This document shows, one piece after another, positions 1 to 6,815 of a stretch of DNA of 25,238 nucleotides. A program made the position numbers and the translations under genes. Location of the stretch: NCBI GenBank assembly GCA_019419725.1, contig DXZL01000010.1:1-25238 (forward strand), written 5' to 3'. Under the pieces are notes generated by a model. That model did not search any database, had not been told where the DNA came from, and saw only the letters and a program-made list of their open reading frames with translations. Origin of the DNA: Veillonella sp. (GTDB taxonomy: Bacteria; Bacillota; Negativicutes; Veillonellales; Veillonellaceae). The stretch's first letter is position 1, and every line of letters starts with the position of its first letter.

Positions 1-594
1 GCTGTTGTTATCGGTGGTAACTTGATCCAATTCTTTATCGTAATTCCATTGTTCTTGTTATTCCGTGGTTTGAATCCTGTGGATGTATTCCGTAAAATGT
101 CTCCAGCTGTAGCAGTTGCATTATTCACTAAATCTTCTGCTGCAACATTGCCTGTAACATTGGCATCTGCTGAGGATAATTTGAAAGCTCATCCTGCAGT
201 AGCTCGTTTCGTATTGCCAATTTGTACAACTATTAATATGAATGGCTGTGCAGCGTTCATTCTTGTAACATCCTTATTCGTAATGCAAAATGCAGGTATT
301 GAATTAACTATGGGCACAATGATTGCTTGGTTATTCATTGCTGTTCTTGCTGCTATTGGTAATGCTGGCGTTCCAATGGGCTGTTACTTCCTAACACTGT
401 CCTTGATGAGCTCCATCGGTGCACCAATTGGTTTGCTTGGTATCATCTTGCCAATCTATACAATTATTGACATGATTGAAACAGCTGAAAACGTATGGTC
501 TGACGCATCCGTATGCGCTATGGTTGACCATGACCTTCAAGGTAAATTGGACGACTCCAGTGGCGACGATATGCCTCAATTCCAAGGTGCTTAA
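1..594 (+). CDS. DAACS-family cation symporter, C-terminal part
   Basis: Open from the first base in frame 1, so only the C-terminal ~197 residues are present. It belongs to the dicarboxylate/amino acid:cation symporter family: it has the hairpin motif SSAATLPVT, the unwound TM7 motif in the form NMNGCA, and a TM8 segment IIDMIETAENVWSD that aligns without gaps to DMGRTMVNVTGD of the archaeal aspartate transporter GltPh. Aligned to that protein (numbering from memory), Asp394, Asn401 and Asp405 are kept. The side-chain-carboxylate-binding Arg397 is Glu (codon 478-480), Asp390 is Tyr, and NMDGT has become NMNGC (Asn codon 241-243). A classical glutamate or C4-dicarboxylate substrate is therefore doubtful; a neutral or basic amino acid is possible. 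It is an inner-membrane protein and its transcript ends at the hairpin just downstream. Confidence 0.85.
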   Translation, partial: AVVIGGNLIQFFIVIPLFLLFRGLNPVDVFRKMSPAVAVALFTKSSAATLPVTLASAEDNLKAHPAVARFVLPICTTINMNGCAAFILVTSLFVMQNAGIELTMGTMIAWLFIAVLAAIGNAGVPMGCYFLTLSLMSSIGAPIGLLGIILPIYTIIDMIETAENVWSDASVCAMVDHDLQGKLDDSSGDDMPQFQGA

Positions 595-645
595 TTTTAG
601 TAACTAGTTATACTTAAGAAAAAACTTAATTATATAACTCAAATG

Positions 646-676
646 AAAGGTTATCCCGTACGGGATAACCTTTTTT
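646..676 (+). terminator. Rho-independent terminator after the symporter gene
   Basis: A self-complementary stretch, GGTTATCCCG + TA + CGGGATAACC at 649-670, is flanked by AAA and TTT and followed by a run of six T (671-676). It ends the symporter transcript 50 bases past its stop codon. The A tract on the other side would allow activity on the opposite strand as well. Confidence 0.9.
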
Positions 677-762
677 GATGACTGTACAAGTATTAAAAGG
701 TACAATACTAGTAGAGATTGAAGTTGATTGTAGTGGTTGTTATAAAGCTAAGGAGTTGTATT

Positions 763-1674
763 GTGAAAAGAATATATTCATACCTTGCTGCACTGTTAAT
801 GCTAAGTCTTATGGCTTCACAAGTACATGCAAAAGAGCAGGTTACTCAAAGTGATATTTCTGGTAGTGCTAAAGAGAAGTGCGTTAGTAGTGAACAAACT
901 AATGATAAGATTGAAGCTGATTTACAAAGACATTTAGAACGAATGAGGACCGAGGACATAGCTAAGGGGTATTTACGTGAAGAAGAAACGTATGCTCAAG
1001 AATTAAGTTTAATTCGGGGGAGATTGTATCATTCAACGGAAAAGTTGATTCATAATGAGAAAAAGACTACTCTTTTATCATATCCAGTGGGAAGCAAGGT
1101 TCCTTGTAAGAAGAATTTAAATGATATAGATTCATATACAGACATTATTACTCGTAAAGGCATGACATTCCGCATTCCCAAAGGTGCAGAGTTGAAGATG
1201 TTCTATATGTTAGATAACAATATTTTTATAGAGTATGAGATAGGAGATATTTGGTATTCTATTGAGATAATTCCTTTAGATGTAGATCATCCTGATAGTA
1301 AAGATATAGAAAATAAAGTGCTTGTAGATAAAGAGTATAATTTTTATCATTCTTTACAAACATATTGGCGCATTTGGGGACCGTACTATGAACCAAATGA
1401 TACTACTTATTCAGCGGTATTGAATAATGGCTTACCTGGAATATTAGTAGATTCATATCATCCAGATAAAAAATCTAGGTTACAATTTGTTACATACGAT
1501 GGACGTTATGCTGTGTTTAATCAGCTTGAATATAAACCAAGCACTAGTCCTTTTACTCATGAGCAGTTAAGAAATACGATTGAATATTTTGATTCTAATA
1601 ATAATCCAGAGTTTAAGGCTAAAAAGCATAGATTATTCCCTGATGAGAGGATAATTCGTATATATGAGTACTAG
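763..1674 (+). CDS. Exported protein of unknown function
   Basis: I do not recognise this 303-residue protein. The start chosen is GTG at 763, because AAGGAG at 750-755 sits seven bases upstream and the protein then opens with a standard Sec signal peptide: K-R, a hydrophobic stretch YLAALLMLSLMA, and a likely signal peptidase I site after VHA, leaving a periplasmic or surface protein. An upstream in-frame ATG at 718 would spoil the signal. The mature part starts with a charged, probably helical segment (about residues 40-85), then a mixed region rich in Tyr, Asp and Glu with no membrane segment. Two Cys (in EKCVSSE and VPCKKNL) could form a disulphide. It stands alone between a terminator and the cobT unit. 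G+C is lower than in the neighbours, as is common for accessory surface proteins. No function is claimed. Confidence 0.75.
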   Translation: MKRIYSYLAALLMLSLMASQVHAKEQVTQSDISGSAKEKCVSSEQTNDKIEADLQRHLERMRTEDIAKGYLREEETYAQELSLIRGRLYHSTEKLIHNEKKTTLLSYPVGSKVPCKKNLNDIDSYTDIITRKGMTFRIPKGAELKMFYMLDNNIFIEYEIGDIWYSIEIIPLDVDHPDSKDIENKVLVDKEYNFYHSLQTYWRIWGPYYEPNDTTYSAVLNNGLPGILVDSYHPDKKSRLQFVTYDGRYAVFNQLEYKPSTSPFTHEQLRNTIEYFDSNNNPEFKAKKHRLFPDERIIRIYEY

Positions 1675-1706
1675 TACAAACCTTATATTACTAATTATAT
1701 AATTTG

Positions 1707-1715
1707 TGTTATACT
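1707..1715 (+). promoter_or_regulatory. Candidate extended -10 promoter for cobT-DUF389
   Basis: TGTTATACT matches an extended -10 (TGnTATAAT) about 68 bases before the CobT start. The same motif form occurs before metQ, pocR and the activase gene in this window. A partly overlapping alternative is TTGTGT (1704-1709) with TAATAT at 1727-1732, spaced 17. Sequence match only. Confidence 0.35.
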
Positions 1716-1782
1716 TCTATATAGAATAATATCGAATTAATAGAAGGCTAGTTGGCATATTCTGTGCAGGCTAGAGATTAGA

Positions 1783-2820
1783 ATGAAAGATAAGTCAGTA
1801 TTACCAATTGAGGAACAATTAAATAGATTTCTTCAACCGAAATGCCTTATCCCTGGTGGCCTAGGCTTGTGGGAGGAGTATTTCCGCAAGATTTGTACAG
1901 CTTGGGGCGAGATTAGTGGTGAAATTCGACCTCAACATATCATATTTTCTGCCGATAATGGTTGTAATATGGAAGGCTATGTAGGTTATAACTATGAGGT
2001 AACGCAAAAGCAGTCGCGTAATATGCTCTTGGGTCGCTCGTCGGCGACGCAATTTTGTAACTTTAATAATATTCCCTATGAGGTTGTGGATATAGGGATT
2101 GCCTCAGATGATGGCATCGGAGTGGATCGCAAGGTCGCAAAGGGGACAAAGAATATATTAAATCATCCTGCTATGACTGAGGATGAATTTAATCGTGCCT
2201 TTCAAGTTGGCTATGAACGGGTACAACATTATGTAAAGCAAGGGATAAATCTTTTTTCCTTTGGTGAAATGGGGCTTGGTAATACGACGACTTCTGCTTG
2301 TGTGTTGTCTGCCTTAACTGGAGCTGATCCCACTGAAACAGTAGGCCCCGGTTCTTGGCCGAATAAACCAGATTTGATGAAGCGTAAAATTGATTTTGTG
2401 CGCGCTGTATTAGATAAGCATAAGGCTAATATTGTTTCTGAAAGTGAGCCTGATCGAATTCGTAAAATTGTGGCCCATGTAGGGGGCTTTGATATTGCTG
2501 CTATTCTTGGAGCTATGCTGGCTTGTGTAGATTTTGAAAGGCCTTTTGTCATTGATGGTTTTATTACATCTGTAGCGGCAGCTTGTGCGGTACATATGAA
2601 TGATCGTGTTAAGGCTTACGCATTGCCATCTCATAACTCTCGAGAAAAAGGCACAGAGCTAGCTTTAGCAGAGGTGGGAATTACACAAGATATGGTTCCT
2701 ATTCAAGCCCACATGTCGATGGGGGAAGGGACAGGAGCTATCTTAATGGTTCAAATGTTGAAAACGACACAGCATATGTTTGTAAACGTAGGGACCTTTG
2801 CAGATTTGATGAAATTATAA
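1783..2820 (+). CDS. cobT: CobT-type nicotinate-nucleotide:base phosphoribosyltransferase, copy 1
   Basis: 345 residues, the usual CobT size. CobT moves the phosphoribosyl group of nicotinate mononucleotide to the lower-ligand base of a cobamide in the cytoplasm. Family motifs seen: SADNG near residue 58, FSFGEMGLGNTT, VGGFDIAAILGAM, PFVIDGF and MGEGTGA, the last holding the Glu that corresponds to Glu317 of Salmonella CobT. Aligned to that enzyme (from memory), Ser80 is Tyr (in VGYNYEVT), Gln88 is kept and Leu175 is Met (in GEMG). Tyr and Met at these sites are linked to use of phenolic bases, as in the ArsAB enzymes of Sporomusa and Veillonella. The ribosome binding site is weak, but the N-terminus matches copy 2 at 15409-16416. 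It is followed after nine bases by a DUF389 gene, not by other B12 genes. Confidence 0.88.
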   Translation: MKDKSVLPIEEQLNRFLQPKCLIPGGLGLWEEYFRKICTAWGEISGEIRPQHIIFSADNGCNMEGYVGYNYEVTQKQSRNMLLGRSSATQFCNFNNIPYEVVDIGIASDDGIGVDRKVAKGTKNILNHPAMTEDEFNRAFQVGYERVQHYVKQGINLFSFGEMGLGNTTTSACVLSALTGADPTETVGPGSWPNKPDLMKRKIDFVRAVLDKHKANIVSESEPDRIRKIVAHVGGFDIAAILGAMLACVDFERPFVIDGFITSVAAACAVHMNDRVKAYALPSHNSREKGTELALAEVGITQDMVPIQAHMSMGEGTGAILMVQMLKTTQHMFVNVGTFADLMKL

Positions 2821-2829
2821 GGAGAAAGA

Positions 2830-4143
2830 ATGGAAATAAATAAATACTTTGATATACATTTTGAGCGCGCCGATGATGCAACTATTGCTAAAAGATTGAT
2901 AGGTGGGGCTAAGATTAAGGGCCCTGCGTTGGTTACCCTGATTCTCTCCATATTTATCGCCTCTATTGGGTTGAATATGAATAGTACGGCAGTTGTTATT
3001 GGTGCTATGCTTATATCGCCGTTGATGGGACCTATTTTAGCAACTGGTTTTGGCTTTGCTACGCTTAATTTTACAGTTGTAAAAAGCGGTATTTTAAGAT
3101 TGTCCTTACAGGTTACGATTGCTGTTTTGGCATCTGCTTTATATTTTTATATTTCTCCCGTTCAGACGGCTACATCTGAACTATTAGCACGTACAGAACC
3201 GAATATTTTTGATGTATTCATTGCTATATTTGGTGGGTTAGCTGGGATTATTGGGCAAACGCGTAAGACCTTAGATAATGTTATACCAGGTGTTGCGATT
3301 GCGACTGCACTTATGCCACCACTATGTACGGCAGGATATGGACTGGCTAATGGAAATTGGCACTATTTCATTGGGGCTGGCTATCTATTCTTTATAAATG
3401 CATTTTTCATCTTCTTTGCAGCTTTTATTGTTTTAAAGGGTGTATATAGTTTGCCATTCCATAAACAAGTAGAAGAGGTTAATCGTCGTAACCAGCTAAT
3501 ATTTCTCGTGATTGGTCTTATTATGGCTATACCAAGTATTTATGCAGGCTATGATATGACCATCAAGTATTCTGAGTCAAATCATATGGAGCAGTTTATT
3601 AAGAATGATATTAATCAAGAGGGACGTCGACAGGTGATTGATTATTCATTGGATCAAACGAATAAGCTAGTAGACATAGTAGTTATAGGAGCTCCTGTGA
3701 CTTCAGAGGAGCGAGCCCAGTTGGATGATAAGTTACAGAAAGATGAGTACTTGCAACCTTATACATTACGATTTGTTAATAGCGTAGATGAGCAAAAATC
3801 TGCTGTGGATAAGACGAACTTGAATAAATCTTCAGAGAATCTTGGAACATATAAAAACTTGAGTAATCTGTACCAGCCGACTTATCAATTAGTAAGTGAC
3901 ACTATAAATACTATGAAAACGACAGAAGCTGAAGCAAAGGCGTTATTCCCGTTTGTAAGCAAAGTGGAAGGCATGCCTTTGATAGATAATTTAGAACAGC
4001 CTAAAGCGAATCGCTATATGGTGATTATCCATACCACGTCCACTGTATCTGATTCAGATTTGGAACGAATAAAAGCTTGGTTAGAGGCTAAATTATCAGC
4101 ACCTGTAACTATTTCTGTGGAGCAAACAACGTCAACTTTATAA
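2830..4143 (+). CDS. DUF389 family integral membrane protein
   Basis: 437 residues. The first ~250 form a multi-pass membrane domain with the DUF389 signature: GPALVTLILSIFIASIGL, then STAVVIGAMLISPLMGPI, then IATALMPPLCTAGYGLA, giving about six or seven hydrophobic segments. The remaining ~185 residues are a soluble domain with repeated alpha/beta character. The biochemical role of this family is not established; a transport or stress-related role has been suggested. GGAGA at 2821-2825 precedes the ATG by four bases, and the gene starts nine bases after cobT, so the two are very likely co-transcribed. A hairpin with a T run lies about 45-120 bases downstream. Confidence 0.85.
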   Translation: MEINKYFDIHFERADDATIAKRLIGGAKIKGPALVTLILSIFIASIGLNMNSTAVVIGAMLISPLMGPILATGFGFATLNFTVVKSGILRLSLQVTIAVLASALYFYISPVQTATSELLARTEPNIFDVFIAIFGGLAGIIGQTRKTLDNVIPGVAIATALMPPLCTAGYGLANGNWHYFIGAGYLFFINAFFIFFAAFIVLKGVYSLPFHKQVEEVNRRNQLIFLVIGLIMAIPSIYAGYDMTIKYSESNHMEQFIKNDINQEGRRQVIDYSLDQTNKLVDIVVIGAPVTSEERAQLDDKLQKDEYLQPYTLRFVNSVDEQKSAVDKTNLNKSSENLGTYKNLSNLYQPTYQLVSDTINTMKTTEAEAKALFPFVSKVEGMPLIDNLEQPKANRYMVIIHTTSTVSDSDLERIKAWLEAKLSAPVTISVEQTTSTL

Positions 4144-4188
4144 TTGAATCTTTTGATTAGATTGTTTATTATATAGAGCGATATTTAT

Positions 4189-4264
4189 AACGGTACTAAG
4201 TTTGATTGTACCTATTAGGTATATTACCTAGTAGTACGGGGAATCATCTTAGTACCGTTTTTAT
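4189..4264 (+). terminator. Nested hairpin element, probable terminator of the cobT-DUF389 unit
   Basis: A 12-base outer stem, AACGGTACTAAG (about 4189-4200) with CTTAGTACCGTT (4248-4259), is followed by a short T run. Its 47-base loop holds a second stem in which AGGTA pairs with TACCT around TAT, continuing with CTA/TAG and, past a one-base bulge, GTA/TAC. The whole resembles a two-storey terminator, but the long inner arm is more elaborate than needed. It could also be a small inverted-repeat element or a structured RNA. Confidence 0.55.
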
Positions 4265-4361
4265 GTACTTGGTAGAGCTAAATGTAATTACTCTTATCTT
4301 GCTATAGATTAAAGTTATATTAATACATGTATAAAATCTATTATACGAGTAGGAATTAAAT

Positions 4362-4370
4362 TGCTATACT
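4362..4370 (+). promoter_or_regulatory. Candidate extended -10 promoter for metQ
   Basis: TGCTATACT fits TGnTATAAT. Transcription would start near 4377 and leave a 5' leader of about 130 bases before the metQ ATG at 4507. No convincing -35 is seen, as is common with extended -10 promoters. Confidence 0.4.
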
Positions 4371-4376
4371 AACTAC

Positions 4377-4506
4377 ATCGAAATTATTAAATGACTAAAT
4401 GTAGATACATGATAAGAATATATAGCTTTTTAATATATCTACGTGTGTGTATGCGTATGAGTCCTCGTCCATTGATGTAGGTGTTCATCGTAGATAGGAG
4501 GATTAC
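4377..4506 (+). promoter_or_regulatory. Structured 5' leader of metQ, candidate cis-regulatory RNA
   Basis: TATCTACG at 4436-4443 is perfectly complementary to CGTAGATA at 4489-4496, whose last base is the first A of the AGGAGG ribosome binding site (4496-4501). The same 4436-4442 strand can instead pair with an identical upstream GTAGATA at 4401-4407. CTACATC (4373-4379) can also pair with GATGTAG (4474-4480). Competing pairings beside a Shine-Dalgarno site are what a translational riboswitch or protein-controlled leader shows. No known riboswitch core is recognised. In AT-rich DNA such 7-8-mers can arise by chance. Confidence 0.3.
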
Positions 4507-5328
4507 ATGAAAAAATGGTTGGCATTAGCCGCGACGGCCGTATTGGGCGCGTCTTTATTAATTAGTGGTTGTGGCTCTTCCACAAATAATGCGAGCTCTA
4601 GTGGCTCTAAAGAGGTACTAAAGGTAGCAGCAAATCCTGTACCTCATGCTGAAATCTTAGAACAAGTAAAACCTATTTTGGCTAAGGAAGGTGTAGATTT
4701 ACAAATCGTTGAATTTACAGACTACATCCAACCAAACATGGCATTATCTAGCCATGAAGTCAATGCAAACTTCTTTGCAAACGTACCTTACCAAAATAAC
4801 TATAACAAAGACCATGGTACAAACTTCGTAAGCTTTGCACCAGTTCACATTGAACCATTGGCTATTTACTCTCAAAAAATTAAAGACTTGAAAGACTTGC
4901 CAAATGGTGCAAAAGTAGCAATTCCATCTGACCCAACAAACAGTGCTCGTGCACTTCTCTTGTTGCAAAGTGCTGGTCTTGTAACATTAAAAGACCCAAC
5001 TGGTTTGACTAATACAGTATTTGATATAACTAGCAATCCTAAAAATATCCAAATTACTGAGTTAGAAGCAGCTCAAATTCCTCGTTCCATCCAAGACTTA
5101 GATGCAGCAGTAATCAATGCTAACTATGCATTGCCAGCTGGTCTTAATCCTACAAAAGATGGCTTATTCGTAGAAAAAGCTGACTCTCCATATGCAAATC
5201 TTCTTTCCGTTAACCCTGGTGATGAAAATAAACCAGCTATCCAAAAATTAGCTAAAGCATTACAATCTCCAGAAGTTAAGAAGTTCATCGAAGAACACTA
5301 CAAAGGGGCTATTATCCCAGCGTTCTAA
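4507..5328 (+). CDS. metQ: MetQ/NlpA-type substrate-binding lipoprotein
   Basis: 273 residues, normal for the family. It opens with a lipoprotein signal peptide ending in the lipobox LISGC (Cys22) and a Ser/Asn-rich linker. The fold then follows the NlpA family: LKVAANPVPHAEILEQVKP, FTDYIQPNMAL, NANFFANVPYQNNY, PSDPTNSARALLLLQ, and near the end AVINANYALPAGLNP. These proteins bind methionine (D- or L-) or related substrates for the MetNI ABC transporter; the exact ligand cannot be read here. No metN or metI lies in the window: the next gene is on the other strand past a terminator, so this is an orphan binding protein. AGGAGG at 4496-4501 gives a strong start at 4507. The long leader suggests post-transcriptional control. 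Confidence 0.88.
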   Translation: MKKWLALAATAVLGASLLISGCGSSTNNASSSGSKEVLKVAANPVPHAEILEQVKPILAKEGVDLQIVEFTDYIQPNMALSSHEVNANFFANVPYQNNYNKDHGTNFVSFAPVHIEPLAIYSQKIKDLKDLPNGAKVAIPSDPTNSARALLLLQSAGLVTLKDPTGLTNTVFDITSNPKNIQITELEAAQIPRSIQDLDAAVINANYALPAGLNPTKDGLFVEKADSPYANLLSVNPGDENKPAIQKLAKALQSPEVKKFIEEHYKGAIIPAF

Positions 5329-5393
5329 TCGATTGATCGTTAATAACACATATGTATCTGAAATACCTTCTCATGACAAACTCTATAGATACG

Positions 5394-5430
5394 AAAAAAG
5401 GCGTAACACCATTGGTGTTACGCCTTTTTT
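5394..5430. terminator. Bidirectional terminator between metQ and pocR
   Basis: A perfect 11-base stem, GGCGTAACACC (5400-5410) and GGTGTTACGCC (5414-5424), with an ATT loop, is flanked by six A (5394-5399) and six T (5425-5430). It works in both directions for the convergent metQ and pocR transcripts, the pocR stop lying seven bases away. Confidence 0.93.
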
Positions 5431-5436
5431 ATTATA

Positions 5437-6327
5437 TTACGCATCAATTGGCTTAGCATATTTCTTCCGATACGAATGTGGTGTTTCGGTGGTAGCTAGC
5501 TTGAATATTTTACAGAAGTAGCTTGTTCTGTTATAGCCCAATGTTTTACTAATCTGATTAACTGTTAGTTGGGAATATACTAATAGTTTTTTTGCTTCTT
5601 GTATGCGTAATAGTGTTATATATTGCACTACTGAAAGTCCCGTATCATCTTTAAAAATCTTAGAGAAGTATGACTCACTTAAATGAATATGTTCCGAAAT
5701 CCTTCTGAGCGACACGCGTTTGCCCAGATTTTTTTCTATATATAACATAGCCTTTCGAATTTCTGGACGATTAATAGGTCGTTCAGACTCCACAAAGTCT
5801 GGCAATTGTTCATAAGGCATCTCTTCTGCTATGGCATCGTTAAATGGGAAGTAGTGTTCTACCAAAATCCGTAAAACCTTTGTAGCACTGTAAATTTGTT
5901 CGGCTGTCAAAACTGGTAAGGTCCGATATAAGGCTCGAAGTTTGGTGTCATCATGCCAATCGGTTTGGGTAGGCAAAATAGGTTTGATCGTTGTATCTTC
6001 TGTTTTTGTTTGTCCTGCCATGATGAAGCCTAAGATGGCGCCATCTTTCATGATGGGCACGGAGAAATCTATAAGGCCCATGTGACAGCGGTACGGACAG
6101 GATGATAGTTCTTTTGTAGCATCTAGGCCACCATATAAGTCGCATTGATTGCAGCGCTTGGCATAGATTGGATTGCGTCTTACAACCTTGCAAAAAGGGG
6201 AAAAGTTATATTCTTGAGATAACACTTTTCCACGATTATTAACAAAAATAGCCGCAATCTTTGTTATGTTTGTGAAATCGCGCATGATTTCATTAATAAG
6301 CTTAGTATCTTCATTCGTACAAATCAT
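5437..6327 (-). CDS. pocR: PocR-type transcriptional regulator (PocR sensory domain plus AraC HTH)
   Basis: 296 residues from the preferred start at 6327, where GGAGG (complement of 6335-6339) lies seven bases upstream. An in-frame ATG at 6444 would add 39 residues unrelated to the domain, and its AGGTGG lies only one base from that ATG. Residues ~5-165 form a PocR domain with a Cys/His-rich core (SPFCKVVRR, RCNQCDLY, SSCPYRCHMGLIDFSVPI, GFIMAGQT) that may bind a ligand or metal. The last ~105 residues are two AraC-type helix-turn-helices (RISEHIHLSESYFSKIFKDD and QISKTLGYNRTSYFCKIF). In Salmonella PocR activates the pdu and cob genes with 1,2-propanediol as effector. Its divergent placement beside the pdu operon makes the same role here very likely; autoregulation is an inference. 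Confidence 0.9.
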   Translation of the reverse strand: MICTNEDTKLINEIMRDFTNITKIAAIFVNNRGKVLSQEYNFSPFCKVVRRNPIYAKRCNQCDLYGGLDATKELSSCPYRCHMGLIDFSVPIMKDGAILGFIMAGQTKTEDTTIKPILPTQTDWHDDTKLRALYRTLPVLTAEQIYSATKVLRILVEHYFPFNDAIAEEMPYEQLPDFVESERPINRPEIRKAMLYIEKNLGKRVSLRRISEHIHLSESYFSKIFKDDTGLSVVQYITLLRIQEAKKLLVYSQLTVNQISKTLGYNRTSYFCKIFKLATTETPHSYRKKYAKPIDA

Positions 6328-6501
6328 GGTAAAACCTCCAATCACAAATGTGTTAAGAGGTCTAGTAAGCACACCGTTAAATAGCTCTACTTGCTCTCTA
6401 TCTAATGGGACGGCTCTAAACCTGAGAAAAGAGAAAAGTGACATACCACCTAAAATTCATATACCTATAAAATTAAGTTATTTCTTGCTTTTATATGTAT
6501 A

Positions 6502-6510
6502 AGTATAACA
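6502..6510 (-). promoter_or_regulatory. Candidate extended -10 promoter for pocR
   Basis: Read on the minus strand the site is TGTTATACT, identical to the motif before the first cobT. Transcription would begin near 6495, giving a leader of about 170 bases to the ATG at 6327. The AT hairpin at 6533-6549 lies just upstream of where a -35 would be and could be an operator. Confidence 0.35.
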
Positions 6511-6686
6511 GGATTGTCGTATTTTAGTAATAGAAAAATCGCATTTTTCGAATATACATAAAAAAGTTACATTTAATAATTTTTATAATAAAGGTAGATA
6601 AAAGCCTTATAGTACATGTATTTAGAAAGGATTGAGTCCGATGGGTTGTGACTGAATAGCAAGGCATGCTCTATAGCAATATATGG

Positions 6687-6775
6687 TGTACAGAATCTAG
6701 GGTTGCATACATATGAATGGTTAAAGAAATGATAAAAAATATAAAATGGTATACCGCAACATAGTTTTCTGTACA
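6687..6775. repeat. 9-base inverted repeat pair upstream of the pdu operon
   Basis: TGTACAGAA (6687-6695) and its exact reverse complement TTCTGTACA (6767-6775) are 71 bases apart, the second ending 40 bases before the pduB start. The half-sites share the core TGTACA. They could be two operator half-sites for PocR, allowing looping, or the arms of a long leader hairpin. Confidence 0.4.
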
Positions 6776-6815
6776 TAGATACTTTGATACTTTCATTATA
6801 CGTATGGAGGGTATT

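Larger units (their letters stand above)
4144..4506 (+). other. Intergenic region between the DUF389 gene and metQ
   Basis: 363 bases without a gene. It holds the nested hairpin at 4189-4264, a candidate promoter at 4362-4370 and a structured leader of about 130 bases before metQ. I looked for the conserved cores of the SAM-I (S-box) riboswitch and the T-box and saw neither. Confidence 0.8.
6328..6815. promoter_or_regulatory. Divergent pocR / pdu control region
   Basis: 488 bases without a gene between pocR and the pdu operon (the part up to 6444 could be coding only if the longer pocR start is used). It is AT-rich. Seen: a candidate pocR promoter (6502-6510), an AT hairpin GAAAAAT-CGC-ATTTTTC (6533-6549) just upstream of it, a 9-base inverted repeat TGTACAGAA (6687-6695) / TTCTGTACA (6767-6775), and the palindrome GGTATACC (6748-6755). 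No good sigma70 -35 faces the operon, which fits a promoter that depends on an activator. No cobalamin riboswitch core is visible. Confidence 0.6.

Noticed and set aside
718..746. TTGAAG-17-TATAAA as promoter of the exported protein gene
   Set aside because: Transcription would begin at about 753, inside the ribosome binding site at 750-755, so it could not serve the GTG at 763.
4271..4506. Possible SAM-I (S-box) or T-box leader before metQ
   Set aside because: The conserved core sequences of both classes are absent; only unassigned stems remain.
5333..5521. Small plus-strand open frame after metQ
   Set aside because: It runs through the bidirectional terminator and into the pocR coding region on the other strand, and has no ribosome binding site.
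6328..6444. Longer pocR reading frame starting at 6444
   Set aside because: The extra 39 residues do not resemble the start of a PocR domain and AGGTGG lies only one base from that ATG, whereas 6327 has GGAGG at ideal spacing.
6328..6815. Possible cobalamin riboswitch before the pdu operon
   Set aside because: B12-related operons often have one, but I found neither the GCCACTG B12-box nor the conserved core. Control by PocR is enough to explain the region.
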